In this document: one piece after another, positions 15,987-24,139 of the stretch
How the letters are laid out: each line of letters opens with the position of its first letter
Numbering within the stretch: the first letter of the stretch is position 1
Assembly: GCA_028281445.1 (NCBI GenBank)
Contig: JANQJW010000065.1
Coordinates: forward strand, 1-43,183
Origin: Planctomycetota bacterium
Lineage (GTDB): Bacteria > Planctomycetota > PLA2 > JAEUHO01
Direction of reading: 5' to 3'
DNA length: 43,183 bases
Program-made: the position numbers and the translations under genes
Notes under the pieces: generated by a model
The model's input: only the letters and a program-made list of their open reading frames with translations
Told to the model about the DNA's origin: nothing
The model's database searches: none

Positions 15987-16789
15987 CGGGCAGCGCCTCC
16001 CGGCGCGGTAGGGGCGGTGCGCTCGAGCATCGCGATGAACGCCGGGTCGAGACCCGCGGCGGTGCGGCTCGACACGTCGAAGGTCTTGCCACGCGCGCGT
16101 TCGGGCCCGTGCGGCCACGAGACGTTCGCGCAGTACACCTCGACGTCGTCCTGGTCGGCGGGCTTGAGCTTCCGGAACCACTGCCACGCAAAGCGCACGT
16201 GGCCGATCTCGTCTTCGTGCACCTGCTCGAGCACCGCGGCGGTCTCGTCGTCTCCGGCGCCGCGGGCCGCCTCGGCGTGCTCCAGCGCGAAGTCGAGGTT
16301 GGCGTTCTCGAACGTAAGGCCCATGGCGCACACGAACTGGAGCGGCGTCTCGATGCTGTCGATCTTGCGCCAGAAGTGCGCGGTCACGGGGTGATCGCCG
16401 AAGGAGACGCCAAGCGTCGCCATGCGGTCCATGTAGAGCCGGCAGTGGCGCTGTTCGTCGGCGAGGATCGAGAGGCAGCCGCGCCGGAACGCGGACGGCA
16501 TCTCGGGCCAGGCGAGCAGCGCCCATGCGAAGAGTTCGGCGGCTTGCAGCTCGTGGTTGGCGAGGCCATGCAGGATCCGGCCGCGCTGCACCGGATCGGA
16601 CATGCCCGAGAGCTTCGGCGTCTTCACCCTGATAGCTGGATCGTGCGTCAGGTTCGACGGACGTCCGGGCGCCGCGATGCGGACAGCCGCGCCGGACGCG
16701 GCGTCGGTCAGGTCGTTGGGCGGCGGGCGCAGCTTGGCCTCGATCGTCTCGGCTCCGAGCAGCGCCAGGGCGTAGTCGCGGATCTCCAT
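15983..16789 (-). CDS. DUF455-type ferritin-like di-iron protein
   Basis: 268 residues from the ATG at 16789; the frame is open further upstream but only antisense to the Nudix gene. A four-helix ferritin-like core is indicated by a full di-iron ligand set: Glu in GLANHELQAAEL, ExxH in ILADEQRHCRLY, Glu in LTFENANLDFALEHAE and ExxH in VHEDEIGHVRFAW. DUF455 proteins resemble MiaE-type hydroxylases; substrates are unknown. Its stop overlaps the ATP-grasp start by 3 bases, so the two are coupled. Divergent from the Nudix gene with only 45 bases between start codons. Confidence 0.8.
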   Translation of the reverse strand: MEIRDYALALLGAETIEAKLRPPPNDLTDAASGAAVRIAAPGRPSNLTHDPAIRVKTPKLSGMSDPVQRGRILHGLANHELQAAELFAWALLAWPEMPSAFRRGCLSILADEQRHCRLYMDRMATLGVSFGDHPVTAHFWRKIDSIETPLQFVCAMGLTFENANLDFALEHAEAARGAGDDETAAVLEQVHEDEIGHVRFAWQWFRKLKPADQDDVEVYCANVSWPHGPERARGKTFDVSSRTAAGLDPAFIAMLERTAPTAPGGAAR

Positions 16790-16834
16790 CGGCGAAACAT
16801 TGTGCCAGCCGCTGCGCCTGCTGGAATCTGCGAT

Positions 16835-17689
16835 GTGAGTCTCGTGGACCGCCTGCTCGAAGTCGATCGGCATGACATTGCCGACTACACGCCCTTCTTC
16901 ATCGAGGGGCGGCGTTACGGGTGGATTCGCCCGGGCATGGACGAGATCCTGCGCTCTTATCCCGACGTGTTCGCGATCGACGACGAGCACGTTTCCCTGC
17001 GCTCCGAGCTCTGCGAGTACGCCGCGCGTACGCAGGCTTTCGACCGAGTAGTCCGAGATCTCCACGAGCGTGAGCTGCTCATGGGCTGGTGGGACGAGCC
17101 CAATCCCGTGATTCGGGAGTGGGGGGACGAGCCGGTAATGCAGATGGAGCGTGGCGGCCTGGAGCCCTTCGGCATCGGCGGGTTCGGTGTGCACCTCAAT
17201 GGCTTCGTGCCGCACCCCTCTGGGGACCTGTTGCTCTGGGTGGGTACGCGTTCACACGACCGCCCTTCGTGTCCCGGGCAGCTCGATCACCTGGCGGCGG
17301 GCGGACAGCCTCTCGGGTTGGGGTTGCGCGAGAACATGATCAAGGAATGCGATGAGGAGGCAGGTGTGCCAGCGGCCTTGGCTCGTCGAATGACCCTCGA
17401 GGGACGGCTCCGCTATCGCTACGCCATGCCGTCGGGACTGAACGACGACACGATCTTCTGTTTCGATCTCGAGCTGCCGCCGGAGTTCGAGCCGGTGAAC
17501 CGCGACGGGGAGGTCGAGTCCTTCGCACTCTGGTCCATCGAAGACGTGATCGCGCGCCTCCGGACGACACGCGACTTCAAGTACAACGTGGCGGCTGTCA
17601 TCCTCGACTTCCTCGATCGCCGTGACCTTCTGGCCGGTGACCCCGAGCAGGCCGGCGTCCGCGAGATCCTCACGCGCATGCGCCGGTAG
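16835..17689 (+). CDS. Nudix hydrolase with DUF4743-like N-terminal domain
   Basis: 284 residues from GTG at 16835 (GTG at 16844 also possible). The N-terminal part (about 1-110: YGWIRPGMDEILRSYPDVF and so on) resembles the DUF4743 region of Tnr3/thiamine-pyrophosphokinase-linked Nudix proteins. The Nudix box lies at about 150-180: AAGGQPLGLGLREN followed by MIKECDEEAGV, with the RE-xx-EE-x-G core as KECDEEAG. The first acidic residue of the classical box is Leu here, a pattern I recall for this subfamily. Possible substrates are thiamine diphosphate-like or damaged cofactors. A degenerate copy of residues 89-135 follows directly. Confidence 0.82.
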   Translation: MSLVDRLLEVDRHDIADYTPFFIEGRRYGWIRPGMDEILRSYPDVFAIDDEHVSLRSELCEYAARTQAFDRVVRDLHERELLMGWWDEPNPVIREWGDEPVMQMERGGLEPFGIGGFGVHLNGFVPHPSGDLLLWVGTRSHDRPSCPGQLDHLAAGGQPLGLGLRENMIKECDEEAGVPAALARRMTLEGRLRYRYAMPSGLNDDTIFCFDLELPPEFEPVNRDGEVESFALWSIEDVIARLRTTRDFKYNVAAVILDFLDRRDLLAGDPEQAGVREILTRMRR

Positions 17690-17711
17690 CGGTTGTTGGA
17701 GGGGCGACCCG

Positions 17712-17846
17712 AATCGTGTCGTCCAAGAGTGGAACGACGAGCCGGTCGTTGCGATTGAGCCCGGGGGGCTGGAGCTTCGCGGTGTTTGCGCATAGGGCGT
17801 TCACGCGAACGGTTTCGTCCGCACCACCCCGGGGGCTATCGCTTTG
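17712..17846 (+). pseudogene. Fragment of a duplicated Nudix gene
   Basis: Translated in one frame, these 45 codons align without gaps to the intact Nudix protein 22 bases upstream: NRVVQEWNDEPVVAIEPGGL here against NPVIREWGDEPVMQMERGGL there, then GVHANGFV against GVHLNGFV. A TAG at 17793-17795 falls where the intact gene has Phe. The similarity stops at about 17846, where the frame runs on into the membrane anchor of the next gene. This is a decayed tandem duplication, or a gene-conversion scar. Confidence 0.7.
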
Positions 17847-17993
17847 GATCGCGACGCGGTCACGGACAATGCCGACCGATCCCGGTTCGCTCGATCGCGT
17901 CGGTCCTGGCAGTGGTTCTGGCTTCTCGCGCCGGTCGTCCTGGTGCTCGTGCTCCGGCCCGATACGTGAGATGACTCTCTCGACGGAACTCCC

Positions 17994-18437
17994 GTGTGGA
18001 TTCCGGAGGAGACGGGCCTTCCCCACGCCGCCGCTACAGAACCTGCCCCGGATCCGACGCTTGCCGGTCGCGCAGCGAACACGCTGACGACGGGCATCCG
18101 CTGGCCGTTTCGCGTCACGGTCAAGGATGCGGCGGGCGAGCCGGTCGCCGGGGTGACGCTGAGGACGCGCTCAGAGGAGGCGTTGCCACAGTGCGCGGGG
18201 ACGAGTCGCGACGGCAGCGCGGAGTTCGTCGCGCTGCAGGACTCCGTTGTTGTCGGCGTCGACGCTGGTTCCGAGTGGGTGAGGCCCAGGGGCGTGGTGG
18301 TGGAACGCCGCGAGCCCGCAGGTGTCGTCACCCTCGATCGCGGGCACGTGATCCGCGGGCGGGTCTGCGACGAGAACGGCGATGCGGTTGCCGATGCTTC
18401 CATCATCGTGCGCCGGATTCCGCGCACGCGCTGGTGA
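17994..18437 (+). CDS. Open middle part of the interrupted anchored protein
   Basis: 147 codons between the two TGAs from a GTG without a ribosome site. It holds the linker and the first CarboxypepD-reg-like modules (residues about 35-140). It lacks the membrane anchor, which lies upstream of the first TGA in the same frame. Treat as part of the 17844-19451 gene. Confidence 0.35.
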   Translation: MWIPEETGLPHAAATEPAPDPTLAGRAANTLTTGIRWPFRVTVKDAAGEPVAGVTLRTRSEEALPQCAGTSRDGSAEFVALQDSVVVGVDAGSEWVRPRGVVVERREPAGVVTLDRGHVIRGRVCDENGDAVADASIIVRRIPRTRW

Positions 18438-19451
18438 ATGTGTGGCTCCGGAGTGCACGTGGACGTGCAGGAAGACGGGTCCTTTTCCAGGCGGCTGCCA
18501 ACGCGCTGGAATCCGATCTGGGTCTCGGTAAACGGCGGCGATAGCGGCCTGTGGTGGCGCGAGACATGCGTGGAGCGGCCTCTCACGGAGAACATCGAGG
18601 TGACCCTGCCCCGCGGCGCCGGTCTCCGTGGACGCCGGCGGGAGACGTACGGCGACCGCCCGATGTGGGTCTACCTGGCGGAATGCCGGTCGGACGCGGT
18701 CGTGCCCATCACGAGGACGCTCCACTTGGTAGAATCCGGCTTCACGCAGTACGTCGTGCCCGGACGGTATCGCATGCTCCTCTGCGGAACCGGCGAAGAC
18801 CTTCGCGTAGGCGATGCGGTGTTGGGTCGCGCCCCGGGGGAAGCGGTCGAGCTGGGACTGCACGCCGTGGAAGAGAGGCGCTTCCACCACGCGCCGGACG
18901 ACTGCGAGATCCGCTGGATCCGCAACACGGGATGGACGGCAGCCGATTCGAGCAGCATCGACGCGGAGTGGCTTTGGCGGAAGCGCCACGACCTGCCCTA
19001 CCTCGTCGTTCGTGAGGGGAAGCGTGTCGAGGGCAAGCTCGTCGTCCCCGGTGTCGTTCCCAATCAGGGGCACTTCTTCGTAACGGAGGTCGATGGGACG
19101 CGCTGCGCGGTCGTGCCGAACGGAGAGGGCGTGGATCCGTTCGGGGCGCTTCGTCCGGGCGTTCGCATCGAGGGTCGATTCAAGGACTGGCCGAAGGAGT
19201 CCCTGTTCTGGCGCGAGAACTTCGTCGTCTTCTTCAATGACCGCGTTCTCGCCAGGGCACGTATCGATCGCACGACAGGGCGGTTTCGGTCCCCACCTCT
19301 TCCGCGCGGTGCCGTCCTCCGGCTCGACTATTGGCTCAACGAGGGCTACGACAATGATGCCGTACGCATACCCGGCGAGCACAAGGTGGAGGCAGGTAGC
19401 AAGCTGCTCCTCGAACTGCCGGCACTCCTGCGCTGGGAAGAGGAGGACTAG
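18438..19451 (+). CDS. Open downstream part of the interrupted anchored protein
   Basis: 337 codons from an ATG that directly follows the TGA at 18435-18437 in the same frame. It contains extracytoplasmic beta-sandwich-like segments (ENIEVTLPRGAGLRGRRR, KRVEGKLVVPGVVP) and many Trp residues. It has no signal peptide and no ribosome site (upstream CGCTGGTGA), so independent translation is unlikely; gene callers will nevertheless report it. No function assigned. Confidence 0.45.
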   Translation: MCGSGVHVDVQEDGSFSRRLPTRWNPIWVSVNGGDSGLWWRETCVERPLTENIEVTLPRGAGLRGRRRETYGDRPMWVYLAECRSDAVVPITRTLHLVESGFTQYVVPGRYRMLLCGTGEDLRVGDAVLGRAPGEAVELGLHAVEERRFHHAPDDCEIRWIRNTGWTAADSSSIDAEWLWRKRHDLPYLVVREGKRVEGKLVVPGVVPNQGHFFVTEVDGTRCAVVPNGEGVDPFGALRPGVRIEGRFKDWPKESLFWRENFVVFFNDRVLARARIDRTTGRFRSPPLPRGAVLRLDYWLNEGYDNDAVRIPGEHKVEAGSKLLLELPALLRWEEED

Positions 19452-21238
19452 CGCGGCGGCAGCGGGTGCCAGTCGACATAGCCGATCAGCATCTCGTCCC
19501 AGGTCTGATCGCCCCAGCGCACGGTCTTCGTCGGATCGGGGTTGGCGGGGTTGCCTTCGCTGTTGTCGTACCAGGCCGTGACGAAGATGCGGGTGCCGGC
19601 CGGGACGTCGAGCGGCTCGGCGAGCACGTAGTTGAGCTGCCAGTTGAAGTCGTAGCGCGGTACGTCGAGCAGGACCTTGTGCGTACGGTCCGGGAACTGG
19701 GCGACGTAGCGAAACGCCTTGCCGCGGACGTGCATGTGCGGCGTGAAGCCGTAGATGCGCCCGCGCAGCGGCACCATGCGGCTTGCCTCCTCTTTGTGGT
19801 TCGCCGCGCCCGGCGGGATGCGGAGCCGGAGATTGTGGATTCCCGTACTGCGCATCTCGAACTCGGGCTTGCCGCCGTTGAACACGAGCCCCAGGCGCGT
19901 GCGATCGACAGCCGGCTCGCCGTTGGTCGTGTAGTGGATCTGGAACTTGAGTTTCGAGTCCTTGGGCAGGAAGCGCGCCGTGCCCTCCGGGAAGGTGAAC
20001 GCCGTCTGACCGGGCACCATGGCTGCGAAGTAGCCGTCGATCCCGCCGCGGGGCCGCGGCTGTTCGTGCTTGCGCGGATGCCCTCGCGGATAGCGCACGA
20101 AGACGAGGACGTGATGCACGACCTGCGGTGCCGTCGGGCGGATTTCGAACGCCTTGACCCAGCGGTCCTCGGGAAAGTCCGTCTTCACGGTGACGTTGCG
20201 GTAGGGGATCGTGCCCTCGGCGGGGATCTGGAACTCGCGCGGGATCTGGATCACGGCGTCGGGTTTCCCGATCTTCCATCCTTGGGTCCATTGCCGCGGG
20301 CGAGGCGCATCGGCCTCGTCTCCCTCGGGCGTGCCGGCATCGATCCACGCCATCAGGCTCGCGCGCTCGATCTCGGAGAGGCTCAGGTCGTTGCGGCATT
20401 CGAGGCTCTCGTCGCCCGCGAACCAGGGCGGCATGGTCCGCTTCTCGACGACCCAGCGGATCATCGGCGCATTGCCCTTGACGTCCTCGAACGTCATCAG
20501 GGGGAAGGGGCCATTCTCGCCGGGCCGGTGGCACGACTGGCACTTGCGCTGGACGATGCGCGACACGTGCGCGTGATAGGTGATCTTCGTCCTTGTCGGC
20601 TGGGTGGTCGGCACGTCGAGCACGCACCCGGGTGCGGTCGTTGCGCGCTCGGCGACCGGACGTCCGTCTACGAGCGCCTCGAGCACGCCCTCGAGGTAGC
20701 GGTGGCGCGGTTCGTCCACGGCGTAGCCGACGCCGTACTGGTCGTCGACCGCTCCGCGGTAGACGAGCGTGCGGGCCCGGTCGAGCACGAACACTTCTGC
20801 GGTCGTCTTGGCGCCGAGCGCGCGCGTGAAGACGCCCGCCGTGTCGTGCACGTAGCGCCCGGGCAGCTTGTGCACTTCGATTGCACGGCGGACGAGCTTC
20901 TCCGCCTCGTGCCCGCTCGGGTTCACGAAGAGAAACGGCATGCCCTGCTCGGTGTAGCGCGTCGCCATGCGGCCAAGCCGCGGGCCGTAACGCTTGCACA
21001 CCGGACACGTCGCGTTCGTGTACGCGATCACGAGACCCTTGTCGCCCATCGCGGTCGACAGGCGTCCGGGCGTGCCGTCGAGATCGGTGAAGGCCATGTC
21101 CGCCACGAGCGAGCCGACGCCCGCCTCGTCGGGATCGACGTAGCGCGGTTGCTCCCGTACCGGACCGCGCTCCTCCTCAGCGGCGGCCCAGGCCGCCGCG
21201 AAGACGAGGACGAAGACCAGCAGCAAGGCGATGCGCAT
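19448..21238 (-). CDS. Secreted redoxin / cytochrome c / copper-monooxygenase-fold fusion
   Basis: 596 residues from ATG at 21238. Signal peptide (RIALLLVFVLVFAAAWAAAE), then a redoxin/AhpC-TSA-type thioredoxin domain (about 40-205) with C78-P-V-C81. Next comes a single haem site C233-Q-S-C-H237 with downstream Met in GENGPFPLMTFED, and finally a domain like the C-terminal copper domains of ascorbate-dependent monooxygenases (about 300-590), with HH in PQVVHHVLVF and HxH in TPHMHVRGK. Multi-domain proteins of this kind are common in Planctomycetota and Acidobacteriota. The likely role is periplasmic redox chemistry; the substrate is unknown. Its start overlaps the upstream membrane-protein stop by one base. 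Confidence 0.82.
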   Translation of the reverse strand: MRIALLLVFVLVFAAAWAAAEEERGPVREQPRYVDPDEAGVGSLVADMAFTDLDGTPGRLSTAMGDKGLVIAYTNATCPVCKRYGPRLGRMATRYTEQGMPFLFVNPSGHEAEKLVRRAIEVHKLPGRYVHDTAGVFTRALGAKTTAEVFVLDRARTLVYRGAVDDQYGVGYAVDEPRHRYLEGVLEALVDGRPVAERATTAPGCVLDVPTTQPTRTKITYHAHVSRIVQRKCQSCHRPGENGPFPLMTFEDVKGNAPMIRWVVEKRTMPPWFAGDESLECRNDLSLSEIERASLMAWIDAGTPEGDEADAPRPRQWTQGWKIGKPDAVIQIPREFQIPAEGTIPYRNVTVKTDFPEDRWVKAFEIRPTAPQVVHHVLVFVRYPRGHPRKHEQPRPRGGIDGYFAAMVPGQTAFTFPEGTARFLPKDSKLKFQIHYTTNGEPAVDRTRLGLVFNGGKPEFEMRSTGIHNLRLRIPPGAANHKEEASRMVPLRGRIYGFTPHMHVRGKAFRYVAQFPDRTHKVLLDVPRYDFNWQLNYVLAEPLDVPAGTRIFVTAWYDNSEGNPANPDPTKTVRWGDQTWDEMLIGYVDWHPLPPR

Positions 21239-21696
21239 CAGGGCACGGCCTCGAGCAGGTTGTTGACGCGGTCCTGCGTCGGAATGCTGGCGATCATCAG
21301 GAGCACCAGGGCCCCGGCCACGATCGGAGACAGCGTCTGCCCCTCGACCATCCATGCGACGCCGTTGAAGAAGGCGGGGCCCTCGAGGCCTGCGAACCAG
21401 ACGATCGTGGCGGCCTGGTAGCCCCCCACGAAGCCGGGCACGTCACCGCGCGCGTACTTGTCCCGCGCCGCTCGGACCTGCGCCAGGCGCACGAAGAGGA
21501 AGACGAACACCGCGACGACGGCCGCGCCGGCAGCCAGGTACGTGAGCAGCGGCGTCCCTTCGTGGTCCTTCGTTGCGAGGTCTTTGAACCAGACGACGCC
21601 GAAGAAGAAGAGCACGCCCGAAATGAGCATGAACGTGATGATGCGCAGCACCTTGAGCATGTTGCGCAGCTCGGGATGTTTGTCGACGGGTCTCAT
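21238..21696 (-). CDS. Four-helix membrane protein, unknown function
   Basis: 152 residues with four predicted membrane helices (about 16-38, 49-70, 91-110 and 120-142) and a charged loop RLAQVRAARDKYARGD between helices two and three. No motif I recognise. It sits inside a tight operon: its ATG overlaps the stop of the upstream flavin monooxygenase as ATGA, and its stop overlaps the next start as TGATG. Coupled translation with an exported redox protein suggests a membrane role in that pathway, which is inference only. Confidence 0.75.
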   Translation of the reverse strand: MRPVDKHPELRNMLKVLRIITFMLISGVLFFFGVVWFKDLATKDHEGTPLLTYLAAGAAVVAVFVFLFVRLAQVRAARDKYARGDVPGFVGGYQAATIVWFAGLEGPAFFNGVAWMVEGQTLSPIVAGALVLLMIASIPTQDRVNNLLEAVP

Positions 21697-23996
21697 CGGT
21701 TCTTCCGTTTGCGATTGCTGCGCATCCGGGCGACGTCGGCAGGTTCCCGAGGCGGCGGTCGTGCTGGAATGTACTGCTGCGGCCAGGGTTGGCCCATCTC
21801 CCTGTATGTCGCGGCGCCTTCCAGGGCGAGATGCGGGTTCAGCAGGTGGCCTCGGGCGATGGCGCAGAGGTCCGCGCGTCCCGCCGCGACGAGCGTGTTG
21901 ACGTGGTCCACGCCCTGGATGCCGCCGACGGCCATGACCGGGATGCCCGTCTCGTGGCGGATGCGATCGGCGAAGGGCACCTGGTACATGCGGCCGTAGA
22001 CCGGTTCGCTCTCGGGCGTCACGTACGCGCTCGACACGTCGATCGCGTCTGCGCCTTCGGCGTGCAGCATGCGCGAAACCTGCACGGCGTCCTCGGCCGT
22101 GAGCCCGCCTTCGTCGTCCATCCAGTCGCTCGCTGAGATCCGCACGAACAGCGGCATGCCGTCGGGCATCTCGTTTCGCACGGCGTCGAGCACTTCCAGC
22201 GGGAAGCGCATGCGGTTCTCGATGCTGCCGCCGTACTCATCGTCGCGCTTGTTGGCGAGCGGCGAGATGAAGGTCGACAACAGGTAGCCGTGGGCCATAT
22301 GGACTTCGACCGCGTCGAACCCGACTTCGAGTGAGCGGCGCACCGCCTGCACGTACTGGTCGCGTACGCGATCCATGTCGCGCCGGTCCATCGCGCGCGG
22401 CGGCGGGCCGCTCTCGCGGAAGGGAATCGCCGACGGAGCCAGCGTCTCCCAGCCCGTGCCGTCCGTGAGCGGCACGTCCCCGTCCCACGGCAGCGTGCAC
22501 GACCCCTTGCGTCCGGCATGGCCGAGCTGGATGGCGACCTTCGAACCCCCGTTGGCATGCATCCACCCGAGCACGCGCTTCCAGGCGGCGACCTGTTCGT
22601 CGTTGTAGATGCCCGTGCAGCCGTGGGTAATGCGGCCCTCTGCGGAGACGTTCGTCATCTCGGTGAAGATGAGCCCCGCGCCGCCGGTGGCGAAGCCGCC
22701 GAGATGGACGAAGTGCCAGTCGTTCGGCAAGCCGTCCTCGGCGGAGTACTGGCACATGGGGGAGACGACGATCCGGTTCGAGAGCGTCAGGTCCCGCACC
22801 GTGAACGGGACGTAGGCAGGCGCCGGCGGCAGGTCCCAGTCCTTCCACGACACCTCCGCCTCTTCGGCGAACCACGCGGACACGCGCTCGACGAGCTCGG
22901 GGTCGCGGCGCGCGAGATTGTCGTAGGTGATGCGCTTGCTGCGTGTCATGAGGTTGAAGCTGAACTGCAGCGGGTTCTGGCGGGTGTAGCGGGCGCTGTT
23001 CTCGAACCACTCGAGACTGGTCTGCGCGGCGTGCTGGATGCGCTGCACGGTGTCGAGACGGCTCTCTTCGTAGGCGGCCAACGCCGCAGGCACGTCGTCC
23101 GCGCCGTGCTCCACGAAGGCTTCGACGAGCGCGATCGCGTCTTCCATCGCGAGCTTGGTACCCGAGCCGATGGAGAAGTGCGCGGTGTGCGCTGCATCGC
23201 CAAGGAGCACGATGTTCTCGTGGTGCCAGGTCGCGTTCTTGACGGTGGGGAAGGTGCGCCAGATCGACTTGTTGTTGAGCAGCTTGTGCCCCTCGAGCTC
23301 GGGCGCGAAGAGCGCCTCCATGTAGGCGACCGTTGCGTCCTCGTCGGCTTCGTCGAGGCCGGCGGCCTTCCAGACGTCTTCGTGGCACTCGACGATCCAG
23401 GTGCTCAGGCCATCTTCGAAGGGGTAGGCGTGCACCTGGAAGAGGCCGTGCTCGTCTTCCTTGAAGACGAACGTGAAGGCCTCCAGGGGCTTCGTCGTGC
23501 CGAGCCAGGTGAACTTGCACTTGCGCCAGTCCAGCTCGGGCCGGAAGTGCTCCTCGTAGGCCCCGCGTACGACGCTATGGAGACCGTCGCCCGCGATCAC
23601 GAGGTCGGCCTGCTCGACGAGCGGCTTCACGTCCTCGATCGCGTGCTGGTACGTGATCTCGATTCCCAGCTCCTCGCAGCGCGTCTGCAGGATGTTGAGG
23701 AGCTTCTGGCGCGACAGCCCCGAGAAGCCGTGTCCCGTCGAGCGCACGCACGTGCCGCCGTAGAACGTGTCGATGTCGGTCCAGTAGGCAAACTGCTCGG
23801 TGATGGCGCGGTAGCTCTCGGCATCCGCTTCTTCGAAGTGTCCGAGCGTCTCGTCGGAGAACACGACACCCCAGCCGAACGTGTCGTCCGCTGCGTTCTG
23901 CTCGTACATGCGGATGTCGCTCTGGGGATACGCCTTCTTCAGCAGGATCCCGCTGTAGAGCGACGCGGGCCCGGCCCCGATGCAGACGACCTTCAT
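21693..23996 (-). CDS. FAD monooxygenase / Old Yellow Enzyme fusion (anthraniloyl-CoA monooxygenase, salicylyl-CoA 5-hydroxylase type)
   Basis: 767 residues in two halves. Residues 1-390 are an aromatic-ring flavin hydroxylase: CIGAGPASLYSGILLKK (FAD dinucleotide motif) and VLLGDAAHTAHFSIGSGTKLA (GD motif). Residues about 395-750 are an FMN Old Yellow Enzyme barrel: VRDLTLSNRIVVSPMCQYS, EVHMAHGYLLSTFISPLANK and EYGGSIENRMRFPLEV. This exact fusion is known from 2-aminobenzoyl-CoA monooxygenase/reductase and salicylyl-CoA 5-hydroxylase, which hydroxylate and reduce CoA-bound aromatics. No CoA ligase or other degradation gene is nearby, so the substrate here is open. First gene of the three-gene minus-strand operon. 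Confidence 0.92.
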   Translation of the reverse strand: MKVVCIGAGPASLYSGILLKKAYPQSDIRMYEQNAADDTFGWGVVFSDETLGHFEEADAESYRAITEQFAYWTDIDTFYGGTCVRSTGHGFSGLSRQKLLNILQTRCEELGIEITYQHAIEDVKPLVEQADLVIAGDGLHSVVRGAYEEHFRPELDWRKCKFTWLGTTKPLEAFTFVFKEDEHGLFQVHAYPFEDGLSTWIVECHEDVWKAAGLDEADEDATVAYMEALFAPELEGHKLLNNKSIWRTFPTVKNATWHHENIVLLGDAAHTAHFSIGSGTKLAMEDAIALVEAFVEHGADDVPAALAAYEESRLDTVQRIQHAAQTSLEWFENSARYTRQNPLQFSFNLMTRSKRITYDNLARRDPELVERVSAWFAEEAEVSWKDWDLPPAPAYVPFTVRDLTLSNRIVVSPMCQYSAEDGLPNDWHFVHLGGFATGGAGLIFTEMTNVSAEGRITHGCTGIYNDEQVAAWKRVLGWMHANGGSKVAIQLGHAGRKGSCTLPWDGDVPLTDGTGWETLAPSAIPFRESGPPPRAMDRRDMDRVRDQYVQAVRRSLEVGFDAVEVHMAHGYLLSTFISPLANKRDDEYGGSIENRMRFPLEVLDAVRNEMPDGMPLFVRISASDWMDDEGGLTAEDAVQVSRMLHAEGADAIDVSSAYVTPESEPVYGRMYQVPFADRIRHETGIPVMAVGGIQGVDHVNTLVAAGRADLCAIARGHLLNPHLALEGAATYREMGQPWPQQYIPARPPPREPADVARMRSNRKRKNR

Positions 23997-24086
23997 CCGG
24001 CTCCTTTCCTGGCCGCGCCCCGGCGGCTCCGGCGCGTACTCTACGCGCGTGACCGCGGAGCGCCCCGTCGCGGGGTACCGAAGGGA

Positions 24087-24103
24087 CCGGCGCCTGGCGC
24101 CGG
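24087..24103. repeat. Perfect GC hairpin between divergent operons
   Basis: CCGGCGCC-T-GGCGCCGG, realistically a 6-bp stem with a 5-base loop. It lies 37 bases upstream of the HlyD-like gene start, with GGGGTAC words on both sides (24072 and 24103). It could be a protein site or leader hairpin; nothing else is recognisable in the 143-base gap. Confidence 0.35.
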
Positions 24104-24139
24104 GGTACGCTCTGCGTTCCAGCCCAAGAGGAGCGAAGC

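Larger units (their letters stand above)
17844..19451 (+). pseudogene. Membrane-anchored carboxypeptidase-regulatory-like protein interrupted by two in-frame TGA codons
   Basis: One frame of 536 codons has TGA at 17967-17969 and 18435-18437 and no other stop. From a TTG at 17844, a basic stretch leads to a membrane helix (WQWFWLLAPVVLVLVLRPDT), TGA, an acidic/Pro-rich linker, then beta-rich modules of the carboxypeptidase-regulatory (CarboxypepD_reg) kind: FRVTVKDAAGEPVAGVTLRT and GHVIRGRVCDENGDAVADAS, then RIPRTRW, TGA, MCGSGVHVDVQEDGSF. Protein character is continuous across both TGAs, so they interrupt one gene. The neighbouring Nudix fragment suggests local decay. Each TGA is followed by a hairpin at SECIS-like distance, but there is no redox motif, so I favour a pseudogene or base errors. 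The end shares CTAG with the convergent redoxin gene's stop. Confidence 0.6.

Noticed and set aside
18454..18469. SECIS call for the second TGA of the interrupted gene as firm evidence
   Set aside because: The palindrome arises from alternating V-H-V-D-V codons in a beta strand and the loop lacks GGU; kept only as a low-ranked possibility.
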